Assembly (NCBI GenBank): GCA_007922195.1
Contig: ML681992.1
Location: forward strand, 3,492,639 to 3,556,638
DNA from: Podocnemis expansa
Taxonomy: Eukaryota; Chordata; Testudines; Podocnemididae
Length of the DNA: 64,000 bases
Reading direction: 5' to 3'
The notes below the pieces were generated by a model, which was not told where the DNA came from, made no database searches, and saw only the letters and a program-made list of their open reading frames with translations. The position numbers and the translations under genes are program-made. How positions within the stretch are numbered: the first letter of the stretch is position 1; each line of letters starts with the position of its first letter. Below are positions 54,740-64,000 of the stretch, one piece after another.

Positions 54740-56215
54740 TCGCTTCCCACCAGAGATTAAGCATGATGTGGTGGGCAGAGTGGTTGAGTAGCTACTGTGT
54801 CTTTCCTTATGGGAGAAGTTGATGATGTTTAACTAGCTTATCCTGTCCATGCTCTGGCACTGTTTCAAAACACTAAGACCTATCCAAGGTACCCTGACCC
54901 ATCTCCTGAGATAAACTCTGGAGTTCTTTTTGGCTGCTCTGGGTCTTAGTGGGAGTTCTGAGTCTTCTCCTGAAGGAGGAGAGACAGGGGCTGCTCTGCC
55001 TCCACAGCCAGGGCCATGTCTTTCACCTCCAGGCATGCAAAGACTCCTTTATAGTACAGGAAGTCCAGTGTGGTACCCGCTGATGCACACCTTCCTCTAC
55101 CACCTCCAGTGTCTTTGCTATGACCAGCAGCACTTTCACCTTCATCTGAGAAGAAGTCCTACGTGTCTCCAATCTGTTGGTATTCTGCCATGATCTCCTT
55201 CAAACCTAGAAGCTGGTCTCAGCAATGGTGGTCTATAGTGGTCACCGAAAAGGATAGCCTCTTTGCAAAGCCTCTTCTACACAACCCCCAGTTAGGTTCA
55301 CAGGTGGCAGAGTTTCCCTCCCTGCACTGGAGGTTGGTTCTTGTCAGTATCACCAAGATCACAGACAGCCTGGCTTATGACTAGAGGGACTGAGTAGACC
55401 TCCTGGCACTCAGCCTGCACAAGGGGCTCTCCACCCTTCCTGTCCCCCAGTGTATGCTCCAGGAGGTACAGGCAAACTTGCTGCCTGTCTCTTCCTTAAG
55501 TAAGTCCTGCAGCAGGGTGCTACCCACATGCTCCTCACCCCAACCCTTTATTCCTCACCTTTGAACCCCTGCCTCAAGTACCCCAACTCCAGTCACCCTC
55601 AACATATAATCTGAGCCAGCTGCATGACTGGTAGCCTGTCCATTTCCAAGCCATGCCTAGAAAACAGCTGTACACACACATTTCCATATCCTTCACTTCC
55701 TCACCCTCATGTCCTATCCCAACACCAAGTGGTGGACCTCTTATTTGAGGTGAGGCTGAAGAGCCATGGTGGGCCAATCTGTATTCCACCCTTGTTCCCC
55801 AGCCCACCAGAGATATTGGCTGGCAGTACCTCACAGAGCCATGAGAATGGGCGTGTACTTTGCATAGCTCACCCATCTTCCAGACACTTGCCACTTCTAC
55901 AGGAAGGGAGATCCACTGTCCCTTATGTGCACCAGGTTTGTAGTTCCTTTCCCAGGTATTCAGGAACCTTTTCTTCAGGTTCTGGCTGTACTTTTCCCTG
56001 CAACTCCTGATGGTTGCACACCACATCCATAGTCCCACAAAGCTGCAAGACCTCCTCATTGATTTCCTTCTGGTGCTGACCAAGGTGGCCTCCACCACAC
56101 CAGGCGGAGGATGTTGGGTGGTGAGGTGACTGTGCAGTCTATTTCTGGCCCTCCCTTCACACATCAGCACGAGTTTAACATGCTCAAGGCAAGGTAACAC
56201 CTTTTACTTGCAACA
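54740..56215 (+). pseudogene. L1-Tx1-type LINE ORF2, C-terminal half
   Basis: Across several frames the order of blocks fits the C-terminal half of Tx1-like LINE proteins, whose N-terminal half holds the endonuclease and RT palm. The blocks are LLCLSLWEKL (about 54780), SMLWHCFKTLRPIQGTL (from 54847), a GLLCLHSQGHVFHLQA stretch, MQRLLYSTGSPVWYPLMHTF (55035), KPLLHNPQLGSQVAEFPSLH (about 55275-55335), and WVDLLALS-type text. A long variable linker follows, then WANLYSTLVPQPTRDIGW (about 55765-55820), RNLFFRFWLYFSLQLLM (about 55958-56010) and LQDLLIDFLLVLTKVA (about 56043-56090). At least several stops and shifts interrupt it. The minus-strand 208-codon frame over the same DNA is a shadow. Confidence 0.8.
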
Positions 56216-57508
56216 CTCTGCACAAACTCAAGCTTCTGAATAGATTTAAGATATAGCCTCTAAGTCAAGTGCAGTACAGGAATCTATATGGCTGAAAAGG
56301 CAAAGAAATAAACAAACCCAGGAGATGTGAAATATTTTCCCCTTAGTATTTCCTTCCTGTGGATGGGGGAGGGTGATGTGTGTTTGCGACCTGATTACTT
56401 TTCTGGGTATTTAACAGGTTAAATTGAAGCTGCTCTATCTCTTCCAGCTAGTTCTAATTACAGTATACATCTTTACCATTCACAGTTAATTATCAAGCAT
56501 AACCAGTTACACAACCATTAAATAATTATAACACATTTTACACTGTTAAAAATGAATATGAACTTTATAAGGTGATGTTATCATATCCCTTGTTAATATT
56601 CCATAGCAGTTTAATAGAATGACTTATGACAAGTCCAGTAAACATCTTTTATTACAGTTTTAGCATAATTCTCCCCTATATTTTCTATATATTAAATCAT
56701 CATATCAGAGAGGAGTCAGTGTAAAACATTAAAGTGCCAGCCTGCTAAGGAAGAGAAGTGGATACAGTGTTAGCAACACTGAGCTGATTTACTCCTGTGA
56801 AGGAGTCTGCGTCCCCAGTAGTGTCATGTAGGGTTCATAAACAGCCCTGAAAGAAGGGAAAAATTTTCTGAAACAAGAAATCTGATGGGCTTCCACAGAT
56901 AATCTTACGTTGGCCCCCACATTCCACCAGCTCCTCCACAAGAAGCAATGCTGTGGGGGGGGACACAATAAGGAGAGGACTAACAGCAGGTAGATCCATA
57001 ACTATATGGGTATTTTAGGCTGCTCTGAACCATGGCTGCTGCCTGAGGCTAGTCTAATTTACATCAGAGCACTAACATTAAAAAATGTCCCAGGATCCCA
57101 AAGGTGGCTTGTAGGCATCTTTATTCCCACCCCATCCCACTCCTTCTGGATTTCAGAATCTCAGCCCTGAGTTCAAGACCTATGTTGACTTCCTCTGTAG
57201 CCTTAGCATGTCATGTAAGGTTCAATCCATAGAAGGGCTGTCCATGAATTAAAGCTATTGACTATTAAATATCTGGCACCCATGGGTACAATGAAAAATG
57301 GCAGGGGCCTGATTCTCCATGGTGTTATTCCAATTAAATGCCAGGGTACCACTGAAATCAATAGCATTTTATCAGTTGCGACTGCGGCTATATAGGTGAC
57401 TGTGACCCTGACCCTCCTAGTTCCTTTCTTTCTGCCTTCAGTGATAGTTTCGGAACAGCCAAAACTTGCAGAAGCAAGTGCCTGTCCTCCTTTCATTCGT
57501 AATTAAAG
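56216..57508. other. Intergenic DNA, nothing coding
   Basis: No gene recognised. A DIRS left terminal repeat would be expected just upstream of 57509 but is not seen. Confidence 0.45.
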
Positions 57509-59655
57509 ATGCAGGGATTTAAACCGTGTCCATTGTGCTGCAAAGCCTTTCTGCTTGACGAACCCCACAAGAAATGCTTCACATGCCTTGCTGAGTCACA
57601 TCTTGTAGAGAGCTACTCCATCTGCAAGTCCTTCAAGCATGGGACCCTCAAGGATAGGGAGCAGAGGTTGCACACCTTGCCAAAGACTGCGCATCTCACC
57701 CAGCACCTGATACATCTCTCATGATAAACGCTCTGCTGACACCGTGTGTGTCCTCTGCACCAGAACCTGCCCGGCACCATTCTCCGGCTCAGAATGTGAA
57801 GCTGCAATCGGCATCAAATTCGGCACCAGTACAGTGCCATTCACCCCCTCCCCACACACACCTTTGTGGGAGTCAGGACTGGGGCACCTTTCAGTACCAT
57901 CAATGCTGGAGGCCCTCGCAGCGGCATGGGCCCTGTTCCAGGAACCGGCTCCAGTATCAATGAAGAAAGCCTGTTTGAAGGGTAAACCAGTGCTTTCCTC
58001 TAAAGATTCGACAACATGAGGCTCAGTACCACACCCAGCCTTGACACTATCAAGTTCCCCACCAGTACCACAAAATGGTACCGAAGACCATTGCAATGAC
58101 CACTCCTCCCGGCATTCATCCTGTGAGCCCTCAGTACCATGGTCCCAGGGTCTGAGAAGACAAGAGTTCTAGCTCATCCTCACCATCATCTTTCAGCTCC
58201 ATTCAGTCCCCTGGGTCTCCAAAAGCCATCTCTGGTACCAAAGAATGAGTGGTTAAATGCCACCAGATGCGTTCTCCAACACTCGAGGCAAGAAGGGGTG
58301 CGACCCCAGCAACCCTGGTGCGGGAGTCATGGGCCAGCCCTACCTGTGCTAGCAAGGGTTCACATAGGGAAAGGGGTCACTTGCCCTCCCATCGACCCAC
58401 AGCCATGAACTACTTCAATGATGGGTCACAGGAGTGGCTCAATTTGATGGTCAACGATGCCTCAGCCTCCCGGCACCGGCTGGCACTGTCTCCGTCTCAA
58501 ACTCTGGACTCCTCAGATGTATCTGATGATGAGCCTTAACTGGATTCCACCCAGCATAGCAGATTAAGGTCCCCCTCATCCTCTTCTCCAGATGAGTATA
58601 CTTTTTAAAGACCCCCGCACGCAATAGAACCTGCTTCGTGGTATGGCAGCAAACCTCAGCTTGGATCAGGGAGTGTCCAGGAGGAGTGTGACCCTCTCTT
58701 TGATGTCGGGGACACTGCCCCACCAGTGAAAGCATCTGTGCTCCTCCATGACGGGGTGTACAGGATCGCTAGGGCGTGATGGCAGACCCCATCATCAATT
58801 TCTCCAGTGTCCAAGGTGGTGGATCAGAGGTACCACATTCCTTCTGAAGAATTTGTGTTCCTCTTCCAGCATCCTACACTGGGGTCTCTGGTAGTGGACG
58901 CAGTTAACCAAAAGGAAAGGCAGGGCCAGCCAGGCCCTACCCCCAAAAATAAGGAAGCAAGGAAGCTTGACCTATTTGGTAGGAAGGTTTATTCTACCTC
59001 AGCTTTACAGCTATGCATTCCTAACCACCAAGCCCTCACGAGGAGGTATGTGTTCAACCTTTAGAGAACCATTGAGGGCTTCCATGATGCCGTCTCTAAG
59101 GACAGCCTGAGAGACTTTGAGACGATGGTGGAGGAAGGGGTCTTGGCCTCTAGAAATGCCCTTATGACTCCCTGGGATGCATCTGACACAGCTTAACGCA
59201 ACATGGCCTCCACCGTGGCTATGAGATGCTCAGCCTGGCTTCAAGGCTCAGGCCTGTCCCCACAGATGGAACTCATCATTCAGGACTTACCCTTTGAAGG
59301 CCCTGATCTCTTCACCAAGTCCACAGACTCAAAGCTGCATAACATGAAGGACTCTAGGGCCACCCTTAAATCCCTGGGCATGTACACACCGCCACCCATT
59401 CAGCGCTCCTTCAAGACCCAGCAGGTGCTGCAACAGCAACTGAAGCAGCAGACCCAGATAGAGGGATCCTTCTCCCATTCCTACCAGTACCCCCAACGCC
59501 AACATGGGGTTTGGATAGGGATAAGACCCATCCGAGTAGTGGCCAAAAATCCCAGGCTTCCCAGACTAGTCATCATGGACAAGGTACGACCGTTAGGCAG
59601 GAAAAAAGCAGCACTTTTGATGGTCAGCCCGAGGGCAGCGGAACCACAGCCTTGA
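57509..59655 (+). pseudogene. DIRS gag-like gene, broken
   Basis: The first frame (57509-57724) starts MQGFKPCPLC. It carries a C-x2-C-x12-C-x2-C pattern at residues 7-26 (a zinc-binding-like knuckle), then ESYSICKSFK. The frame then breaks, and remnants continue through a Ser/Pro-rich middle (57740-58540). A block VVDQRYHIPSEEFVFLFQHP lies at about 58813. The C-terminal part is open again at 59203-59655 (STVAMRCSAWLQGSGLSPQM, LIIQDLPFEGPDLFTKSTDS, KDSRATLKSLGMYTPPP). These are typical blocks of DIRS gag proteins in turtles. Gag would package the element RNA. Multiple stops make it non-functional. Confidence 0.75.
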
Positions 59656-61539
59656 CCCAAACCTTTGCCAACCACCTGCATCGACATGTGCACCACTGGG
59701 CCAACATCACAACCAACCAGTGGGTTCTGGAAACCTTCTCAAAAGAGTACCTCATACAATTCAGTCAACACTTCGGACAGAAAACCGCCCCTTTGCTTGA
59801 ATCTCAAGAGCCAGGAACTATATAGGATGCTCAAGAGAGAATGCAAGAAACTCCTCTCTCTCAGGGCCATAGAGAGGGTCTCAAAATTGGAATGGGGAAA
59901 TGGGTTCTACTCCTGTTGCTTTCTAATTCCCAAATCAGTCAGGGACCTGAGATTCATTCTGGACCTGAGCTTTAAACAAATACATAAGGAAAATAAAGTT
60001 TGATATGGTTTCCCTGTCACAGATCATCCCATCTCTGAATCCTGGGGATTGGTTCGCAGCCCTCAATCTAAAAGGTGCTTACTTTCACATAGCGATACGC
60101 ACCACCACAGAAAGTTTCTAAGTTCATGGTGGGGGGAAAACACTTCCAGTTCACATCATTCCCCTTCAGGCTCTCCTTGGCCCGCAGGGTGTTCACAAAG
60201 TACATGGTGGCAGTTGTTGCCTACCTACGTCAGCAGGGCATAAAGATTTACCCCTACCTAGACGAGTGGTTGATAAACGGGAGATCGAGAGCTCAGGTAG
60301 AACACAGCATCAGAGTAGTGAGCCAACCATGCAGGTACTTGGGGCTCTGCATAAATCGAGAAAAGTCAAAACTCTGCCCGTCCCAAAGCATAGGGTTCAT
60401 TGAAGTTCTCCTAGACTCCCAAAAAGGGAGGGTCTTCCTGCCTACTCAAGATTTCAGTCCATCTGCACCATCATTGCAGAGCTGCAGGACCCACAGGTAA
60501 CCACCACCTGAAACTGCCTGCAGCTTCTTGGGCACATTGCGGCCTCCACCTCTGTGATAAGGATGGCCCACTTGAGAATGAGACCATTTCAGATCTAGTT
60601 TTCCACAGTGTTCCACCCACAGAGACATCCTCTGTCCAAGATACTGTCAGTTCCCCAAGACATCCTGGGGACACTAGAGATCTGAAGGGACCCCCTCTAC
60701 ACCATGGGGAGAGTTCACTTCCAAGCCTCAGTCCCTATGGTGACACTGATCACCGATGTCTCGGATATGGGATGGGAGGCCCACAAATCAGAGGGACTTT
60801 CCACCCAAGGACTTTGGTCTCCATCAGACAGCCTCCTTCACATAAACATGAAGGAACTGCGGGTCATCAGATTGGCTCGCAAGATTTTTCTGGACAAGAT
60901 AAAAGGCAAGTCGGTCCAGATCCTGATGGACAACACTGAGGCCATGTTCAATACAAACCAGCAAGGGGATGTCTGCTGCCCAGCCCTCTTCAGGAGGCAT
61001 ACGGACTCTGGGAACTACCCCTGAGGTACAACTTCACTCCAGTGGCAGCTCACCTAGCAGGAGTGGACAACAAGCTGGCAGATTTGCTCAGCAAAAACCC
61101 CCTAGCCCACCACAAGTGGTCCTGCCACAACAGGGTGATATCCCACCTACTCAACCAGTGGGGAGCACCGCAAGTAGACCTATTTGTGACATGACAGAAC
61201 CATAAATGGTTCATAAATTTCTGGTCTTTCAGGGGTCAGGAGGAGGGTTCACTCACGGACGCCTTCCTCCTCAGTTGGTCAGGCCCTCTACTGCATGCCT
61301 TCCGACCAATCCTGTTGATATACAGGGTCCTTCTGAAGGTCAAAACAGATGGAGTGAACATGATACTGATATCTCCAGATTGGCCCAGACAACACTGGTA
61401 CTCGCTCCTACAGGACCTGTCCATAGACACTCCATTCTGTCTTCCCCTATGGTCACACCTCCTGACACAAGACTCAGGGTGCCTGCAGCACCCGAACCCC
61501 AGTCTCCTGCATCTGACAGCCTGGAGACTCCTTGGCTGA
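59640..61539 (+). pseudogene. DIRS reverse transcriptase-RNase H, broken
   Basis: N-terminal text WANITTNQWVLETFSKEYLI (about 59699-59758) leads to RT blocks FLIPKSVRDLRFILDLS (about 59924) and SQIIPSLNPGDWFAALNLKG (about 60019-60078, family LKDAYFHI). Then come the MVGGKHFQFT block (60126) and the active site PYLDEWL with Y-L-D-E at 60255-60266. The family motif is Y-L-D-D, so the second catalytic Asp is Glu. The RNase H part (60704-61024) keeps the Asp of LITDVSDMGWEAH, the Glu of MKELRVIRLA and the Asp of LMDNTEAMF. The gene ends with LHLTAWRLLG and TGA at 61537-61539, overlapping the start of the recombinase region. There are frame breaks near 60000, 60120, 60500 and 61020. Confidence 0.85.
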
Positions 61540-62559
61540 GTGAGCAAGAAAGACTCTGCTCAGACAGGGTCAGGAGGGTAGTGGTTGGTAGTAGAAGGCC
61601 TTCCACCAGGCCCACCTATAAAGACAAATGGAAACATTTCTCCCACTGGGCTCAAGGTAAAGGGGGTCAATCCCACATTACCCCTTTACACCTAATCCTT
61701 GATTATCTGCTAGATCTCAGAGACAAGGGCCTCTTTCTTTCCTCCCTGAGAGTCCATCTAGCAGTGATTTCAGCCCTCCACGAGAAGGTGAATGATGTTC
61801 CTGTTTTGTCCCATCTCACCTCCACTAGATTTTTGAGGGGATTCAAAAGAGTCTTCCCACAACCTTGTGAACCTATCCCTAATGGGACCTTAATGTGGTG
61901 CTCTGGGGACTAATGAAGCCACATTATGAATCCTTGGACTCTTGTACTCTTCTGGTCCTTGCCTGTAAGGGAGCCTTTTTGGTGGAAATTACTTCGGCTA
62001 GAAGGGTCTCTGAACTGAAGGCTCTTTCCTCACAACCCCCATATATGCGGTTCTTCCCTGATAAAGTGGTGCTCCGCCCACACCCATCCTTCCTTCCTTC
62101 CTAAGGTGGTTTCCCCTTTCAACCTTAATCAGGATATTTATTTGCCAGTATTCTTTCCAGACCCTCAGGTTACAGAAAACCAGAGGAAGTGGCACATCCT
62201 GGATGTAAAGAGGGTGCTCTTGATGTATATTAAGCACATGCGCCCATTCCACAGGACATCCCAACTGTTTGTGGTGGTCACAGAATGTAAAAGAGGTCTC
62301 CGAGTGTTGTCGTGGTGTATTTCCAGATGAAGACTGATATAGAAGGTCAAATATGCCCCTCCTGGGGAATGTCAGGGCTCACTCTACCAGGGTCCAGGTT
62401 TTGTCAATGGCCTTCCTCACCCAGGTCCTGATCTAAGAGATCTGCAGGGCAGCCACATGGTCATCTGTGCATACCTCCATGACACACTGCGCTATTGTCC
62501 AACAGGCTAGAAATGATGCTGCGTTGGGGAGAGCCATAGTCAATGTGGGTAAGCTGTAA
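61540..62559 (+). pseudogene. DIRS tyrosine recombinase, broken
   Basis: Integrates the element by a strand-exchange reaction using an R...HxxR...Y active site. Visible blocks are RPTYKDKWKHFSHWAQGKG (about 61610), LDYLLDLRDKGLFLSSLRVH and SHLTSTRFLRG. After a +1 shift near 61895 come LDSCTLLVLACKGAFLVEIT and SARRVSELKALS, which holds the first catalytic Arg. A shift near 62100 is followed by SPFNLNQDIYLPVFFPDPQV. The H-S-T-R box lies at 62380-62391. A stop follows at 62434-62436, then EICRAATWSSVHT. The position 36 codons after the His, where XerD-like enzymes have the Tyr nucleophile, reads Cys (62488-62490). The gene ends GRAIVNVGKL, stop 62557-62559. Confidence 0.85.
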
Positions 62560-62631
62560 CTCCTCCCACCATCCTTGAGTATGGCTAGCAGTCACCTGTA
62601 ACTGGATGATGTGAGCAGCACTCAAAGAACA

Positions 62632-62932
62632 GTGGGTTACTTACCAGTAACTATCCTTCTTTGAGATGGGCTGCTCACATACACTCAGATCCCTCCCACT
62701 GTCCCCACTAACCAGAGTTGGCAGAGAAATAAGGGACTGGGAGGGTCAGGGTCATGGTCACCTGCATAGCCATGGTCATGGCACAGAGGGGGCATTGGCT
62801 GTGTGCTCTGACCTGACAGGCTAAGGGTAAAGACTTTCTGAGCTACCGTGTGCTGCGGCACATATACACCTATAACTGAATGTATATGAGCAGCCCATCT
62901 CGAAGAAGGACAGTTACTGGTAGGTAACCCAC
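62632..62932. repeat. DIRS 3' inverted-repeat structure
   Basis: A 52-base arm at 62632-62683 (gtgggttacttaccagtaac ...) is inverted at 62881-62932 with 48 of 52 pairing, around a ~197-base loop. A diverged direct echo of the right arm (gtaactggatgatgtgagca, 62598-62617) precedes the left arm. Inverted terminal and internal complementary repeats of this kind are the hallmark of DIRS ends and serve in circularisation. Confidence 0.85.
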
Positions 62933-64000
62933 AATTTCCATGCCTGAAATATGTTAGTCTTTCTCCTGCAGAGCTTCTACTCTCTACATCCGGGCCTCCC
63001 AGCTGATGCCTCATAGCCTACATATTTCTTATCACTGCCAACCAGCTACTTAACCAGCTATCCACAGGTGGGTCTGAGTCAGCATGTTCTCCTGAACAGA
63101 GCCTGTCACAGATGGCTGACCCCTCAGACGACCAGTCCCTGTGACAATTCTGTGATACTGTCGTCAAGAGTTTCCAAAGCTACACCCAAAAGAGTGCATT
63201 GCTGAATGCATACACACCAACTGCACCTGCAAAATCTTGAATTGTAATCTCCACATATACTACTTGCTCACATACCTTCCAACTTCCACACACAAAAGCC
63301 ACTTTGCACATGTAAATATGCATGTGCCAGAGGCTACAAGTTCTTTGACTAGGCCTGCATTTTTAGGATGTCTCCTATAGCACCTGAGCTAGTGATTCAC
63401 CTCTGTGTCACAGTCTCTGGCTCCACCAGTTTAAAAACAAAATGACATTAATAGCTAGATGACTAAATGTCTCTGGGATTATACAGACTCCTCCCTTCTC
63501 ATCCAGATCATATTTCATTCTGCCCCAGAGCAACACCTGTGATAAACTGGCAATGAGTGAGGGTTTAGTGTAATAATAGCCACATAAATTCAAAGTCAGC
63601 TTTGTAGCTTTGTTCTGGCACATGAATTTTTTGGAGCTCAGTTGAATGTTAACATGACTTCTACTTTCCCTTGCAATTTTATAAAATCTGTGCTCCCTGT
63701 GGTTGAAAGCAACCAGGGCAATGGTACGTAGGCAAATCCCAGACCTTCTACTGACTAGACCTGGAAGACCTACAATATGTTCAGAGGTATTAGGATTGCT
63801 TTCAGGAATAATCTTGACATCCTACCTCTCATGTAATTAGCACAATAGCAGATTTTCACAGGGGATTCTCTGCTCTTGTCAAAATCTTTACCATAACAAC
63901 CTTTGAATTACAATACAGCAGTAAGTGTAACACAATGTTCAGCAGAGAAAGAGATGCAGTAAGAGCATCTCTAAATGAAATTAATTAGGCTGGTTAATGT
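62933..64000. other. Intergenic DNA, nothing coding
   Basis: No gene or named repeat recognised to the window end. Confidence 0.5.

Larger units (their letters stand above)
57509..62932 (+). mobile_element. DIRS-type tyrosine-recombinase retrotransposon
   Basis: Order gag, RT-RNase H, tyrosine recombinase, then an inverted-repeat terminus, with no integrase or protease. This is the DIRS layout. DIRS elements copy RNA to a circular DNA that a tyrosine recombinase inserts, leaving no target duplication. The copy is near complete in coding length (about 5 kb) but all three genes are disrupted. The right terminal structure (62632-62932) is present; the left inverted terminal repeat is not found. 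Confidence 0.88.

Noticed and set aside
55574..56200. 208-codon minus-strand open frame
   Set aside because: It is the shadow of the plus-strand Tx1 LINE ORF2, which matches known protein blocks in order.
1..64000. CRISPR array, bacterial operon or phage
   Set aside because: Composition, CR1 and SINE repeats and lack of dense genes show vertebrate nuclear DNA. The tandem arrays lack repeat-spacer structure.

Overview
The window looks like vertebrate nuclear DNA from a turtle, and I see no host protein-coding gene, rRNA or tRNA gene in it. The turtle call rests on several CR1 LINE 3' ends with the TCTATGA-type tail, a tRNA-derived SINE with a CR1-like tail, old MIR/CORE-SINE remnants, a DIRS element, an L1-Tx1 LINE, a Penelope fragment, and large families of Harbinger and hAT miniature elements. 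All recognisable coding sequence comes from transposable elements and nearly all of it is broken.

Layout. 1-13 kb: AT-rich intergenic DNA with a SINE, five CR1 pieces, one fold-back Harbinger-like MITE (6.0-6.5 kb) and a 71-bp-arm hairpin (9.76-9.91 kb). 13-21.9 kb: hAT MITEs with target-site duplications, a 39-bp-arm hairpin, a truncated Harbinger MITE, two SINE-like copies and possible conserved non-coding DNA. 21.9-26.2 kb: unremarkable apart from a GAAA microsatellite holding a 10-N assembly gap. 26.6-29.6 kb: one long CR1 copy split by a second LINE, with a matching 6-bp target duplication.

29.8-33.4 kb is the richest locus. A 3.35-kb PIF/Harbinger element carries a broken DDE transposase on the + strand and an open Myb/SANT-like gene on the - strand, transcribed towards each other. 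It sits inside an older interspersed repeat, and a 340-bp hAT MITE with a perfect 8-bp target duplication sits inside its transposase. Two related MITEs follow at 37.1-38.3 kb (carrying a ~55-bp minisatellite) and 41.4-41.9 kb (inside an old CORE-SINE). Between them, at 39.8-41.3 kb, an LTR-like repeat lies next to an unrecognised 251-codon minus-strand frame. That frame is headed by three YY1-like sites at an exact 24-bp period and a TATA box.

45-53 kb is mostly plain DNA with a Penelope fragment, a hAT MITE with a near-perfect duplication and two fold-back repeats. 53.5-54.7 kb resembles a solo LTR on the minus strand and abuts an L1-Tx1 LINE 3' half (54.7-56.2 kb). 57.5-62.9 kb is a DIRS-type retrotransposon (gag, RT-RNase H, tyrosine recombinase) ending in a 52-bp inverted-repeat structure. 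Its RT and recombinase active sites are both mutated.

I found no convincing new multi-gene system. The items most worth follow-up are the open Myb-like Harbinger gene, the YY1/TATA/ORF unit at 40.5-41.3 kb, and the recurring fold-back repeats.
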